The notes below the pieces were generated by a model. The model did not search any database. It was not told where the DNA came from and saw nothing but the letters and a program-made list of their open reading frames with translations. Of a stretch of DNA of 64,000 nt, positions 35,295-50,200 are shown one piece after another. How positions within the stretch are numbered: the stretch's first letter is position 1; the number at the start of each line of letters is the position of its first letter. The DNA lies in the NCBI RefSeq assembly GCF_029360725.1, contig NZ_JARKMY010000010.1, forward strand, positions 454,305-518,304, in the 5' to 3' direction. The position numbers were made by a program, and so were the translations under genes. Source of the DNA: Chryseolinea sp. H1M3-3. Lineage in GTDB: Bacteria > Bacteroidota > Bacteroidia > Cytophagales > Cyclobacteriaceae.

Positions 35295-38200
35295 TTAACG
35301 CAGTAATTCCAAGTATCCGGTCTTTTGTTCGGAACCATCTCCCTTATTGATGATATAGAAGTACGTTCCATCGGGTAGCTCATTGCCCAGGATATTTATT
35401 CCACGGTTTGAAATACCATCGAAATAAACATCTTCATTATCATATCCGCTTGCCTCAAAGACAAGTGTACCAGCACGGTTAAAAATCTTAACGGAATTGT
35501 TTGGATATTCAGAGATGCAACCTACCTCGAAGAAATCATTCAGGCCATCATTGTTTCTCGATACGCCATTATAGATGGAAAGATCCGTTTTGATTTCAAA
35601 GGTTTTAGGTGTTTTACAATTCTTGAAAGATATTGCCGTAACCGTAAAAACTCCTGAAGGCAGCGCCGAAGCCTGGGGTCCTATTTCAATCGCTCCCTGG
35701 ATATCCCATTCGATCGCCTTTACTTCGACGTCCCCGGATAATTTGATTGATGCGCTACCAATATTTTCATTACAGTTCGTATTAACTGTTACGATGTCAA
35801 AGTCAGGGTACTGTGCAATGGAAATCACTTCTTTCTGCACAGGCATGGATGTACAACCAGATGTGCGATCAATGGCCGTAACGGTATATATACCCGCATC
35901 GAGCGCTTCATATATTTCACCGGATGCATCTGCCTGGCTTTTGATACCCGGTCCGTTATACCAATTGAATATATAGTCTTTCGTTACTCCGTTTACGTCA
36001 GCACTCAGTGCACCGTCATGGATCTCACAATCCGTACGGTTGGAGATTACGTTAATTTGCGGCATCGGTGTAGTGAGCGGATCACTTCCAATCGTGATGG
36101 TGGTGGTACCCGCACAACCTGAAATCACATCAGTAGCTTTGACCACGTAAGTTGTGGCCTTTAGAATACCAGCTTCACTTCCTGTATATATCGAGTTCGT
36201 TGCGGATCCTTCATACCAATCGAACGTATATCCAATCACACTTCCATTGACTGATGCAACCGCCACACCGTTCGCATTGCCTGGATCACAATATGTAAGC
36301 GGAGCCTTCTGCATGGCCGAAACCTCAGGATATGCCCTACCATCACCTACGGTTACAGTATCTGAAATAGACGCACAAAAGTTAAGTGTCGGGTGTTTGG
36401 CTATAGCGATATACGTTCCGATGGGAACGACAAGCACTTCGTTTGAAGTAAAGTCAGGGGTTGCATCAACGACTGAGCCGTTATGCCATTCAATTGTGTA
36501 TAACTGCCCCGAGCCCGTCCTTGTAGCAGCAAACAAACTACCATTGTCTGTCACACAGCTGGTCAACGGAACGGCTGATGCAACAACCTGGATTGCAACT
36601 GTGTCTGTTGCGAGCTTATAAGTCTCCAGACTGTAACAATGCGTCGTATTGTTAGTCACCCGGACCGTATACTCCAACACGTTGGTGTAATCGATGTTTC
36701 CTAGGAAAGGACTGTTCGGCTCCACCAGCGTTCCGGTTGTGTTATTGCCCTGAAACCATTCGATAGTATAGTCGGAAGAGTTCGTGTTATTACCAGTTGA
36801 TACAAAGAAACTACCTTTCACCTCAGGCAAAATACAGACGGCAGGATTTTTAAATTCGTCCAATATAATCTGCGGCTTGGCAGTTTGATCATCAATTTCG
36901 CCAATGATATAATCCGATGCACATCCCAGGGCATCACTAATCTGAACATAGTAAATACCGTTTCCAAGATCAGGCGAAATATGATTTCCATTTAATACAG
37001 GTGTTATCGCAACTAAATTTGCGTCAAACCATTGGAATGAAAATTTATTCCTGTCGATGACATTGTCCATATCAAAGGAAGTGGTTGCCCCATCAAGGAA
37101 TTGCTGGATCTCGTCCACCGTCAGTTTTCCATCCTGAACAGGTGTACACATGGTTTGTGCATTTGCTGTCAACGATCCATTAAGGACAGGTATCTTACGT
37201 TCGATGGTAAGCGTTGCCATATTCGTACAACTTGCAGATGGTGTTGAGGTATCGGTTACGAGAACGGTATAGTCACCTTCGGGCACACCAGATAAAACGG
37301 GGCCAGTATGCATTAAATCAGCAGGATTGGTATTGTTTCTACCGGAGAACCATTCAAACGTATATCCCGCAGTAACTCCGCTTGTCGATCCCTCTGAAAC
37401 GGATGCGCTTAGCTGCCCCGTGTAATTCGTGTTGCAAGCGATATTGTCAAAATCTTTGACAGCAACGACAACCGGTATCACTGTGACATCTTCTATTGTA
37501 AACGGTACCAATGGTGAGACACAGTTTGAGGCTACATGTGTTGCTCTGACAAAATAATCATTGGCGATAAGATTTATCCCTACAGTTGACCCAGTGCCTG
37601 GATCAACCGGCGTAAGATCGCGTTGCAACCATTCAAATACATATCCTGTAGTATTACCAACAGGTAGGCCGTTAAAAATAACATCTGTGACCGATGCGCT
37701 TCCCGTTAGAGATTGGCAGTCGTAATTATCTATGGTGGCGATGTCATTGCTATTAATTCCAACCACGTTTTGAGTTTCTCCCACGCTGAACGTAGCAGTG
37801 CTCACACAGGTGTTGCCCGGTGAAAGAATGTCTGTCACTTCTACTGTGTAGTCGCCTGCTGCCAGGTTTGATAATGTCGCTGTCGTCTCTCCTGCTATCG
37901 CACTTGACGTGCCTATTCCACTATACCATTGAATCGTATAATCAGTCGCGGCTGGAACCCCGCCATTCACATCGATGGTGATCGATCCATTAGGGGAGGC
38001 ACCTGAACAATTTGTGTTGTCTGTAATTGTATTCTGTGTGATCACAGGCGTGACGCTTGCATCATCAACCGTGAACACCATCGCAGCTGAGCTGCACAAG
38101 GATGTTGTGTTTGTAGCTACCACCCTATAGTTTCCAGCTGCTAACGGAACACCAACAATCGCAGATGCACCAGGACCATCGATCGATACCCCAGCATCAT

Positions 38201-41200
38201 CAAACCATTCGAAGGTAAAACCAGTCGTGCCGCCATTGGATACACCATCGATCATAATATCGGTAACCTCTGCTGAACCATTCGCCACACAATCAGTTTG
38301 ATCTCCTACTGTGATCGCTGCACTGTTAATTGTAAACACAGGAAGATCATCTACAACGGTGAACGTCGCAGTGCTCACACAAGTGTTGCCCGGTGAAAGA
38401 ATGTCTGTCACCTCTACTGTGTAGTCGCCTGCAGCCAGGTTTGATAATGTCGCTGTCGTCTCTCCTGCTATCGCACTTGATGTGCCTATTCCATTATACC
38501 ATTGAATCGTATAATCAGTCGCTGCAGGAACCCCGCCATTCACATCGATGGTGATTGATCCATTAGATGGTGCGCCTGAACAATTTGTGTTGTCTGTAAT
38601 TGTATTCGATGTGATCGAAGGCGTGACACTTGCATCATCTACCGCGAACACCATCGCAGCTGAGCTGCACAAGGATGTTGTGTTTGTCGCCACCACCCTA
38701 TAGTTACCCGCTGCTAACGGAACACCAACAATCGCAGATGCACCAGGACCATCGATCGATACACCAGCATCATCAAACCACTCAAAGGTAAAACCAGTCG
38801 TGCCTCCATTGGATACACCATCGATCATAATATCGGTAACTTCTGCTGAACCATTCGCCACACAATCAGTTTGGTCTCCTACCGTGATCGCTGTGCTGTT
38901 AATTGTAAACACCGGAAGATCATCAACAACGGTGAACGTCGCAGTGCTCACACAGGTGTTGCCCGGTGAAAGAATGTCTGTCACCTCTACGGTGTAGTCT
39001 CCTGCTGCCAGGTTTGATAATGTCGCTGTTGTCTCTCCTGCTATCGCACTTGATGTGCCTATTCCACTATACCATTGAATCGTATAATCAGTAGCTGCAG
39101 GAACCCCGCCATTCACATCGATGGTGATCGATCCATTAGGGGATGCACCTGAACAATTTGTATTATCTGTAATTGTATTCGATGTGATCACAGGCGTTGA
39201 ACTCACATCATCAACCGTGAACACCATAGCAGCTGAACTGCACAAGGATGTTGTGTTTGTCGCTACCACCCTATAGTTACCCGCTGCTAACGGAACACCA
39301 ACAATCGCAGATGCGCCAGGACCATCGATCGATACGCCAGCATCGTCAAACCATTCGAAGGTAAAGCCTGTCGTGCCTCCATTGGATACACCGTCGATCA
39401 TGATATCGGTAACTTCTGCTGAACCATTCGCCACACAATCGGTTTGATCTCCTACTGTGATCGCTGTGCTGTTGATTGTAAACACCGGAAGATCATCAAC
39501 AACGCTGAACGTAGCAGTGCTCACACAGGTGTTGCCCGGTGAAAGAATGTCTGTCACCTCTACGGTGTAGTCGCCTGCTGCCAGGTTTGATAATGTCGCT
39601 GTTGTCTCTCCTGCTATCGCACTTGATGTGCCTATTCCGTTATACCATTGAATTGTATAGTCAGTCGCGGCTGGAACCCCGCCATTCACATCGATGGTGA
39701 TCGATCCATTAGGTGATGCACCTGAACAATTTGTGTTATCTGTAATTGTATTCGATGTGATCGAAGGCGTTGAACTCACATCATCAACCGTGAACACCAT
39801 GGCAGCTGAGCTGCACAAGGATGTTGTGTTTGTCGCTACCACCCTATAGTTACCCGCTGCTAACGGAACACCAACAATCGCAGATGCGCCAGGACCATCG
39901 ATCGATACCCCAGCATCATCAAACCACTCGAAGGTAAACCCTGTCGTGCCGCCATTGGATACACCATCGATCATAATATCGGTAACCTCTGCTGAACCAT
40001 TCGCCACACAATCAGTTTGATCTCCGACCGTGATCGCTGTGCTGTTAATTGTAAACACAGGAAGATCATCAACAACGCTGAACGTCGCTGTGCTCACACA
40101 GGTGTTGCCCGGTGAAAGAATGTCCGTCACCTCTACGGTGTAGTCGCCTGCTGCCAGGTTTGATAATGTCGCTGTCGTCTCTCCTGCTATCGCACTTGAT
40201 GTGCCTATTCCGCTATACCATTGAATCGTATAATCAGTCGCTGCAGGAACCCCGCCATTCACATCGATGGTGATTGATCCATTAGGAGAAGCACCTGAAC
40301 AATTTGTGTTAGCTGTAATTGTATTCGATGTGATCACAGGCACTACACTCACATCCTTTATGGTGAATTGTACCAGCGGTGAAGCGCAATTAGAAGCATT
40401 GCTAATTGCCTTGACAAAGTAATCGTTAACACCAATTGGCGTACCGACGTCGTCCGTTGTTGAGCTCAGTGGAATGGGAGTCGTTCCATCATTCAGGAGC
40501 CATTGAAAGGTATATCCAGCTACTCCTCCGGAAGAGATGCCATCGACAAATACATCTAGAACCTTCGCAGATCCATTGTCCGGACTACACTCTGTTTGAT
40601 CAGAAATATCGATGCTCGCCGAAGGGATAGAAATTACATAAGGATCCGCGTTGATGTGCAGCGTTTCTGTTGCTGTACAGTTATTGGCGGCACTAGTAAC
40701 TTTCACCGTATAAAAACCTTCATCGATATTAACAGCAGTATGACCTGGTGCGAGAACATTGGCAACCGGAAGTAACGGACTTGTGATCAGTTTGCCGTCG
40801 TACCAATCGTAAGTATATCCTGCTGCCGGTGTTGGCACGCCATCTACATTAAGGGAGATCGATCCTGTACCAGAAGCTCCGATACAGTTCTTGTTATCCG
40901 TAAGAATATTGGCAGCAACGATCGGATAAACTTTATTATCAGCAATGTTAATATCATTAGGAGCTGATGAGCAGCCATTGAGAGCCGGGTTGACCTCCAC
41001 AGCAAGAACTGTGTAATTTCCCGCAGCCAGACCAGTTACAACAGTTGAAGGGTTTGTACCGGGTCGTGACATAATCAACGCGCCATTTTGAAACACATCG
41101 ATTCTATACCAGGTTTGATCGATAGTGGGATGCGCTAATAACGTTCCTGCGCTCGGTGTAATTTCCGCATCAAAGCTTCCATCAAGAACGATACAATCTG

Positions 41201-44200
41201 TTTGAGGAGAAGTCAATATACTTAACAAAGCAGCTTCATCGCTATAAGGAAGATTGATAGTAAGTGAATCCTGGCAGCCTGTATTGTTATCCAATACAAT
41301 CACTGTATGTAAGCCGCTGTTGATAGGTTCCAAAGATGCAGCATTGGATATTCGGTTAGAATTCAGCGGGAAATTTTGTCCTGATCCTTCTGCCGTCATC
41401 CCAATATTTTTATCCCCTTCAAACCAACTGAATGTAAATCCCAATGTGTTCGCCGGCGACGAAGCCTCAACGCCAAGCTGACCCTGTGCGTCATTACAAA
41501 TGGCGGGGACAATTCGTTCACCTAATAATTCTGAGATAGTAATAACCGTGTTTGGTGCATTGTTCACTGCGACTGTTACAGGCATCTGAACATCACAACC
41601 TAAAACATTATTAGTACCAATAACAGTATAGTTACCAGATGGCAGTCCGTTTACTGTTGCACCTGTATAATCCGCTACAGCTTTCAAACTATTTCCCTGA
41701 TACCAGGAGAATGTATAATCAGCAAGCACACCGATGCTCACAGCCGTCACGGAAACACTTCCATCCGGAGTGGAACATGAGTTCACCAAGGTGGAAGCCG
41801 TCATGTCAATGGTAGGTAATACAATGTTATTTACAACGGAAACCTCCGTTGTTCCAGCGCATCCTGTTGCATTGGAGATGGCTTGTACAGTATAAATTCC
41901 GGCCTCGAGGTTCGCCGCCGCCGCCGGACCACTCGTTACTTCGTTCGCCGCAAGCGTGTTCTGACCTTTGAAGATATGGAACGTGTAGCCAACCGTTGTT
42001 CCTCCTACGTCGGCGAGTATTGAGCCGTTCGATTTCGTCGGGTCACATGCCGTATTCGCGAGTGGCGTTCCACTCGGCGTGGGATAAGATAAATTGTCTG
42101 TTATGGTAAAGCTTGCAGTCACTGGACATCCACTGTTGGGCGTTACATTATCAGTCACACGAACGGTATATGTACCTCCACGTAGTCCTTGTGCTACTTC
42201 ATTGTTAAGTCCTGCTGTGCTTCCCACTGTAGTACCAAGCGGAGTACCAGTTCCATTTCCTTCAAACCATGCTATTGTAAAGTCAGCAACAGGGGCTCCC
42301 CCATTGATCTCAATCGTAATGGATCCATTCGGTACTACACCAGAACAATGCGTATTATTAACAGCAGCTGACAAAGCCACAACCGGGTTTACGTGCGTAT
42401 CATTAATCGTGAACGCGGTGATTACTGACTTACAATTCGTTGCAGAATTCGTGGCCTGCACGAAATAATTTCCGGCTGCTAATGGAACGGCTATGGAAGC
42501 TGCAGTTCCTGATCCTGCGATGACCGTAGTTCCATTGCTCTGGAACCATGTGAATGTATAGCCTGTTGTGTTTCCTGCTCCTACTCCATTCACGGTGATC
42601 TCATTCACCGTTGCAGCGCCATTTACCGGACTGCAATTTGATTGGTGACCAAGAGTAATATCTGCGTTGTCAATTGTAACAACGGCAGGTGTATTGGTAA
42701 TGGTAAAAGTTGTTGTAGTGGAACAACCATTGTTCGGGGTTATGAGATCAGTAACACGAACAGTGTAAGTTCCTGCCGAAAGTCCCTGAGCTGTTATATT
42801 GCTTACGCCAGTTACACTACCTATCGTTGTTCCCAACGATACTGTCGTGCCGTTTCCTTCGAACCACTCAACATTGAATTGTCCGGCAGCAGGAGCAACA
42901 CCATTGATATTTATTGTGATCGATCCATTTGGAGTAACGCCTGTACAATTAGTGTTATTAACGGTGGTGGCTGCAGTTACGGCAGGATTGACGTGTGTAT
43001 CATTAATCGTAAAAGGTGTGACCGGCGATTTACAATTCGTTGCTGTGTTGGTAGCCTGCACGAAATAATTTCCGGCTGCTAATGGAACAGCAATGGTAGC
43101 TGCAGTTCCCGAGCCTGCAATAACAGTCGTTCCATTACTCTGGAACCAAGTGAACGTATAGCCGGTTGTGTTTCCGAGCCCAGCTCCATTCACGGTAATC
43201 TCATTCACCGTTGCAGCGCCATTTACCGGACTGCAATTTGACTGGTGACCAAGAGTAATATCTGCGTTGTCAATTGTAACAACGGCAGGTGTATTGGTAA
43301 TGGTAAAAGTTGTTGTAGTGGAACAACCATTGTTCGGTGTTACGAGATCAGTAACTCGAACCGTGTAAGTTCCTGCCGAAAGTCCCTGAGCTGTTATATT
43401 GCTTACGCCGGTTACACTACCTATCGTTGTTCCCAACGATACTGTCGTGCCGTTTCCTTCGAACCACTCAACATTGAATTGTCCGGCAGCAGGAGCAACA
43501 CCATTGATATTTATTGTGATCGATCCATTTGGAGTAACGCCTGTACAATTAGTGTTATTAACTGTGGTAGCTGCAGTTACGGCAGGATTGACGTGCGTAT
43601 CATTAATCGTAAAAGGTGTGACTGGCGATTTACAATTCGTTGCTGTGTTGGTAGCCTGCACGAAATAATTTCCGGCTGCTAATGGAACAGCAATGGTAGC
43701 TGTAGTTCCTGATCCAGCAATGACCGTTGTTCCATTGCTCTGGAACCAAGTAAACGTATAGCCAGTTGTGTTCCCGAGACCAGCTCCATTCACGGTGATT
43801 TCGTTAACCGTTGCAGAACCATTCACCGGACTGCAATTTGACTGATGACTAAGTGAAATATCCGCATTGTCAATTGTAACAACTGGAGGGGTGTTGGTAA
43901 TCGTAAAGGTCGTGGTAGTAGCACAGCCGTTGTTCGGAGTTACGATATCGGTAACACGAACTGTATAAGTTCCAGCCGAAAGTCCTTGAGCTGTTATATT
44001 GCTTACTCCGGTGACACTACCTATCGTTGTTCCTAGTGGCGTGGTTGTTCCGTTTCCTTCGAACCACTCCACATTGAACTGTCCAACAACAGGAGCAGCG
44101 CCATCGACATTTATGGTGATTGATCCATTTGGAGTAACGCCTGTACAATTAGTGTTATTAACGGTGGTAGCAGCAGTTACAGCTGGATTAACATGGGTAT

Positions 44201-47200
44201 CATTGATGGCGAAAGGCGTGACCGGCGATTTACAATTCGTCGCCGTGTTGGTGGCCTGCAAGAAATAATTTCCAGCTGCTAATGGAACAGCAATAGTAGC
44301 TGCAGTTCCTGATCCTGCGATGACCGTTGTTCCATTGCTCTGGAACCAGGTGAATGTATAACCAGTTGTGTTTCCTACTCCTACTCCATTCACAGTGATT
44401 TCATTCACCGTTGCTGATCCATTTACCGGACTGCAATTTGACTGATGTGTAAGGATAATATCTGTATTTTCAATAGTAACAACGGCAGGTGTATTGGTAA
44501 TGGTAAAGGTCGTTGTAGTAGAACATCCGTTGTTCGGGGTTACTAAATCAGTAACACGAACTGTGTAAGTTCCTGCTGAAAGTTCTTGAGCCGTTTGATT
44601 GTTCGCACCTGATACACTGCCAACAGTTGTTCCTAACACTGTAGTCGTGCCATTGCCTTCAAACCATTCAATATTGAATTGTCCGGCGACGGGAGCAACA
44701 CCATCGATATTTATCGTGATCGATCCGTTTGGAGTGACGCCTGTACAATTGGTGTTGTTAACGGTGGCCGCTGCTGTTACTGCAGGATTAATGTGCGTAT
44801 CATTAATAGTAAAAGGTGTAACTGGAGATTTGCAATTCGTTGCTGTGTTGGTAGTCTGCACAAAATAATTTCCGGCTGCTAATGAAACAGCAATGGTAGC
44901 TGAAGTTCCTGATCCTGCGATGACCGTTGTTCCATTGCTCTGGAACCAGGTGAATGTAAAGCCGGTTGTATTTCCGAGACCAGCTCCATCCACGGTGATT
45001 TCATTTACCGTTGCTGATCCATTTACCGGACTGCAATTTGACTGATGAGCAAGTGCGATATCCGCATTGTCGATTGTAATAATTGCCGGTGTATTGGTAA
45101 TCGTAAAGGTCGTTGTGGTGGAACAACCATTGTTCGGGGTTATGAGATCAGTAACACGAACCGTATACGTTCCTGCTGAAAGTCCTTGAGCGGTTTGATT
45201 GTTCGCGCCTGCCACGCTGCCAACAGTTGTCCCTAATGCTGTAGTGGTGCTATTTCCTTCGAACCATTCAATATTGAACTGTCCGGCAACAGGAGCAACA
45301 CCATTGATATTTATTGTGATCGATCCGTTCGGTGTTACACCTGTACAATTGGTGTTGTTAACTGTAGTAGCTGCCGTTACTGCAGGATTAACATGGGTAT
45401 CATTGATGGTGAAAGGTGTGATTGGCGATTTACAATTCGTCGCCGTGTTTGTGGCCTGCACCAAATAATTCCCGGCAGCCAATGGAACAGCAATAGTAGC
45501 TGCAGTTCCTGATCCCGCGATGACCGTTGTTCCATTGCTCTGGAACCATGTGAATGTGTACCCTGTTGTATTTCCTGCTCCTATTCCATTCACGGTGATC
45601 TCGTTCACAGACGCAGAGCCATTTCCCGGACTGCAATTTGACTGATGTGTAAGGATAATATCTGTATTTTCAATAGTAACAACGGCAGGTGTATTGGTAA
45701 TGGTAAAGGTCGTTGTAGTAGAACATCCGGTGTTAGGGGTTACTAAATCAGTAACACGAACCGTGTAGGTCCCGGCAGAAAGTTCCTGAGCTGTTTGACT
45801 GTTCGCGCCCGCCACGATACCAACAGTTGTTCCTAAAGTTGTAGTCGTGCCATTGCCTTCAAACCATTCAATATTGAATTGTCCGGCGACGGGAGCAACA
45901 CCATCGATATTTATCGTGATCGATCCGTTTGGAGTAACGCCTGTACAATTGGTGTTATTAACCGTGGTGGCGGCAGTTACAGCCGGATTAACATGGGTAT
46001 CATTGATGGTGAAAGGTGTGGCTGGCGATTTACAATTCGTCGCTACGTTTGAGGCCTGCACGAAATAATTTCCAGCTGCTAATGGAACAGCAATAGAAGC
46101 TGCATTTCCTGATCCTGCGATGACCGTTGTTCCATTGCTCTGGAACCAGGTGAACGTGTAGCCTGTTGTGTTTCCTGCTCCCACTCCATTCACGGTAATC
46201 TCATTCACCGTTGCAGCGCCATTTACCGGACTGCAATTGGACTGGTGGCCAAGTACGATGTCCAGATTATCAATAGTAACAACAGCAGGCGTATTGGTGA
46301 TGGTAAAAGTTGTTGTGGTGGAACAACCATTGTTCGGTGTTATGAGATCATTAACACGAACAGTATAAGTTCCTGCTGAAAGTCCTTGAGCTGTTATATT
46401 GCTTACTCCGGTTACATTACCTATCGTTGTTCCCAGTGGCGTGGTGGTTCCGTTACCTTCGAACCATGCTACATTGAATTGTCCGGCAGCAGGAGCAACA
46501 CCATTGATATTTATTGTGATCGATCCATTCGGTGTGGCCCCAGTACAATTGGTGTTATTAACCGTGGTAGCTGCAGTTACGGCAGGATTGACGTGCGTAT
46601 CATTAATCGTAAAAGGTGTGACCGGCGATTTACAATTCGTTGCTGTGTTGGTAGCCTGCACGAAATAATTTCCGGCTGCTAATGGAACAGCAATGGTAGC
46701 TGCAGTTCCTGATCCGGCAATGACCGTAGTTCCATTGCTCTGGAACCAAGTAAACGTATAGCCGGTTGTGTTTCCGAGCCCAGCTCCATTCACGGTGATT
46801 TCACTAACGGTTGCTGATCCATTTACCGGACTGCAATTTGATTGGTGGCCAAGTGTAATATCCGCATTGTCGATTGTAATAACTGCCGGTGTATTGGTAA
46901 TCGTAAATGTTGTTGTAGTGGAACAACCATTGTTCGGGGTTATGAGATCATTAACACGAACAGTGTAAGTTCCTGCTGAAAGTCCCTGAGCTGTTATATT
47001 GCTTACTCCGGTGACAGTACCTATCGTTGTTCCCAACGATACTGTCGTGCCGTTTCCTTCGAACCATTCAACATTGAATTGTCCGGCAGCAGGAGCAATA
47101 CCATTAATATTTATTGTGATCGATCCATTTGGAGTAACGCCTGTACAATTCGTGTTATTAACCGTGGTAGCTGCAGTTACGGCAGGATTGACGTGCGTAT

Positions 47201-50200
47201 CATTAATCGTAAAAGGTGTGACCGGCGATTTACAATTCGTTGCTGTGTTGGTAGCCTGCACGAAATAATTTCCGGCTGCTAATGGAACAGCAATGGTAGC
47301 TGCAGTTCCTGATCCTGCGATGACCGTTGTTCCATTGCTCTGGAACCAGGTGAATGTATAGCCAGTTGTGTTTCCGAGACCAGCTCCATTCACAGTGATT
47401 TCATTAACGGTTGCTGATCCATTTACCGGACTGCAATTTGACTGATGACCCAGTGAAATATCCGCATTGTCAATTGTAACAACGGGAGGTGTGTTGGTAA
47501 TCGTAAAAGTCGTTGTAGTAGCACAGCCGTTGTTCGGAGTTACGATATCGGTAACACGAACTGTATAAGTTCCAGCCGAAAGTCCTTGAGCTGTTATATT
47601 GCTTACTCCAGTTACACTACCTATCGTTGTTCCTAGTGGCGTGGTTGTTCCGTTTCCTTCGAACCATGCTACGTTGAATTGTCCTGCTGCAGGGGCAATT
47701 CCATTAATATTTATTGTGATTGATCCGTTAGGCGTGGCCCCAGTACAATTGGTGTTGTTAACAGTAGTGGCGGCAGCTACCACGGGATAGACATACGCAT
47801 CAATGATGGTCACTACTTCCGTATCAATACAACCATTGGCCGTATTCGTAGCTTGAACGGTGTAAACACCCGCCGCCAGTCCTGTTATAGGAGCCGCATT
47901 ACCAATCAGATTTGCCGCCAGCGTGTTATTTCCTTTAAACCATTTGAAGGTGTAACCCAAGGTACTTCCTGACACAGAAGCACTGGCTGCGCCAGTTGGC
48001 GTAGTACAGGATGTTTGCTGTGATGTAACGGTAGCGGTAACAGGAACAATTTGTTTTGAAACAACGGTTACAACCACCGGTTCTGAACTACACCCAGTGG
48101 ACTTATCGGTGGCTACCACCGTATAATCGCCAACCGTGATGTTCGAATATGTACTTCCAGCAAAATCGGAAGTAGGTTTAACGCTGCTTCCATTATACCA
48201 CGCGAAATCGTATCCATTCGTAACATTACCTACCTTAGCCGATGCGCTACCTGAATTTGCCGGATTGCAATTTGCTTCTGTGACCGAAGCCGTAACGACT
48301 GGCCTTACTGTGTTGTCTGTTACTTTGGCGGATGTCAGAATTTGACAACCCGTAGCTTTCTCTGTAACCAGAACGGAGTAAACGACATTAGACACGTTTG
48401 TAATCACATGACTTTTCGAAAGTATTGGACTTGTACCAAACACATTTCCCTCAAACCACTCATAGGTATAGTTCCCGAAGGGGGCACCACCATTTATGGA
48501 TACGGTCAGTTTTCCATCCGGATTCTTACAACTGGTGTAGGGCGCGTCTTCCGTGATCTTTGCCGTAAGAGTTTTAGTCTCCTGTCCTACCACCACCTGC
48601 GCGGTAGTTGAACTACATTTCGCTCCTTTATGATATGCAATAATTGAGTAAGATCCAGCAGCTAAACCCGTTCTTACCGGGCCTTTGAAAACCGCCTGGG
48701 CAGTATCTCCCACCGTAGCGCCATCGAACCAATAAAACGTATAGCCTACTGTTTCCTTGACAGCGCCTACCAACCGATACACTTCCGCCGCTCCGTTGGA
48801 TTGTCCTGTATTATTTCCACACTTTATATCATTCGATATCAGCGCCGTTTGAATTGTAAATGGCGATGGCGAGACGCCAGCGGAAACAATGTTGTTTGTA
48901 TAGTTACATTCTGTAAAAGAAGAATTGGGCAATTTAATGGGCGTTGGAACGGTAGAGCCATTGTCGTTAAGCACCACAAATAATGTGAAGTTGGCGCCAC
49001 TACCTTCAACTGTCATATCCGTGAGCGACACGACATCATTGACATTGAATTTGGTGAGGTTGATGTTTACCGTATTGAGCTTAACTGCACCTGCTAGGGT
49101 GGGATTTCCCTGGTAAAAGGTTATTGGAAGAACGCCGGAAAGACCGAGGTCTCCAACATTTTTTATATTCAAGGAAACCAAAAAGTCTTCGTCGGGGCAA
49201 GTCGGCGGAGTGATCTTCACTGAGGCAGGATCATAGGTAATATCCGGCGAGGCATACGTTGGGCATCCTTTTGTATCGAGAAAAGGAGATTGGTTTAAGA
49301 AAGTATTTAATGCACGATTAGGCCCTGTTGTACATGAGCCTGATGAGAAAACGAGATGATGTTTCTGTTGTATCCTTGGGATACTGAGATCATCATTTAC
49401 ATTCACATTAAAATAACCGTGTTGGTTCCACACTTTACGTGCTGGCACCCATGCAGCCAGATTTGATTTGTAAGTCCTTACCTGGCCGAACGGCGCACGG
49501 CTTATGTCATTGATGTTATCCGTATCGTTGGTCGCACAGATCACACATATTTCTGTAGATCCATCACCATCCACATCGGCTACGATAGGGTAATCATTTG
49601 CTGTTCTTGAACGACACGTGGCCTGCGTAAAGACACTTCCTGTTTTACCATTTATAATATATATAAACGCTTCATCGCGGTAGACAATTTCTACGGCATT
49701 ATCATTATTAAAATCAAAAACGGTAGTGCCAGTATACCCAGAGGTACCTTCATTGATATTTATGGAGATCGCAGGCCATAGGGGCGTGAAATCTTCTTTA
49801 AGTGCGTACAGGCGATTTCCGGAAACGAACGTAGCATTCGATTTTCCATCTCCATCGATGTCAGCGATGTTGAGCCTTCCTGTGCCGTGTTGCCAATTAT
49901 TTGGTGGTTTATAGACTTTATACGTGCTATTCTTTACATCCCAGAAAAAAACAGTAGTAGCACCGCCTGTCGAACCTGACGCGCCGCTCATTAATACATC
50001 CAAAGATCCATCCTGATTATAGTCGGCTACACTGGTAAGGGAGGTTACCCATCCAAAGGTGGTAAGTTTTGGAAAGTAGCTCGCAGCAGCCGGAATAGTT
50101 ACAGCTGATGAAAGTGTTCCCGCATCAAGCGTTCGTGCCCCCAGGTTCACGCCATAGATTCTTCCTCCAAGCACAAGTTCTAAGCCCGCACAATCGGTAC

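Noticed and set aside
42094-47790. Many plus-strand frames of 60-146 codons repeating every 600 bp
   Set aside because: They are antisense shadows of the tandem units in the giant adhesin gene, with no independent signals.
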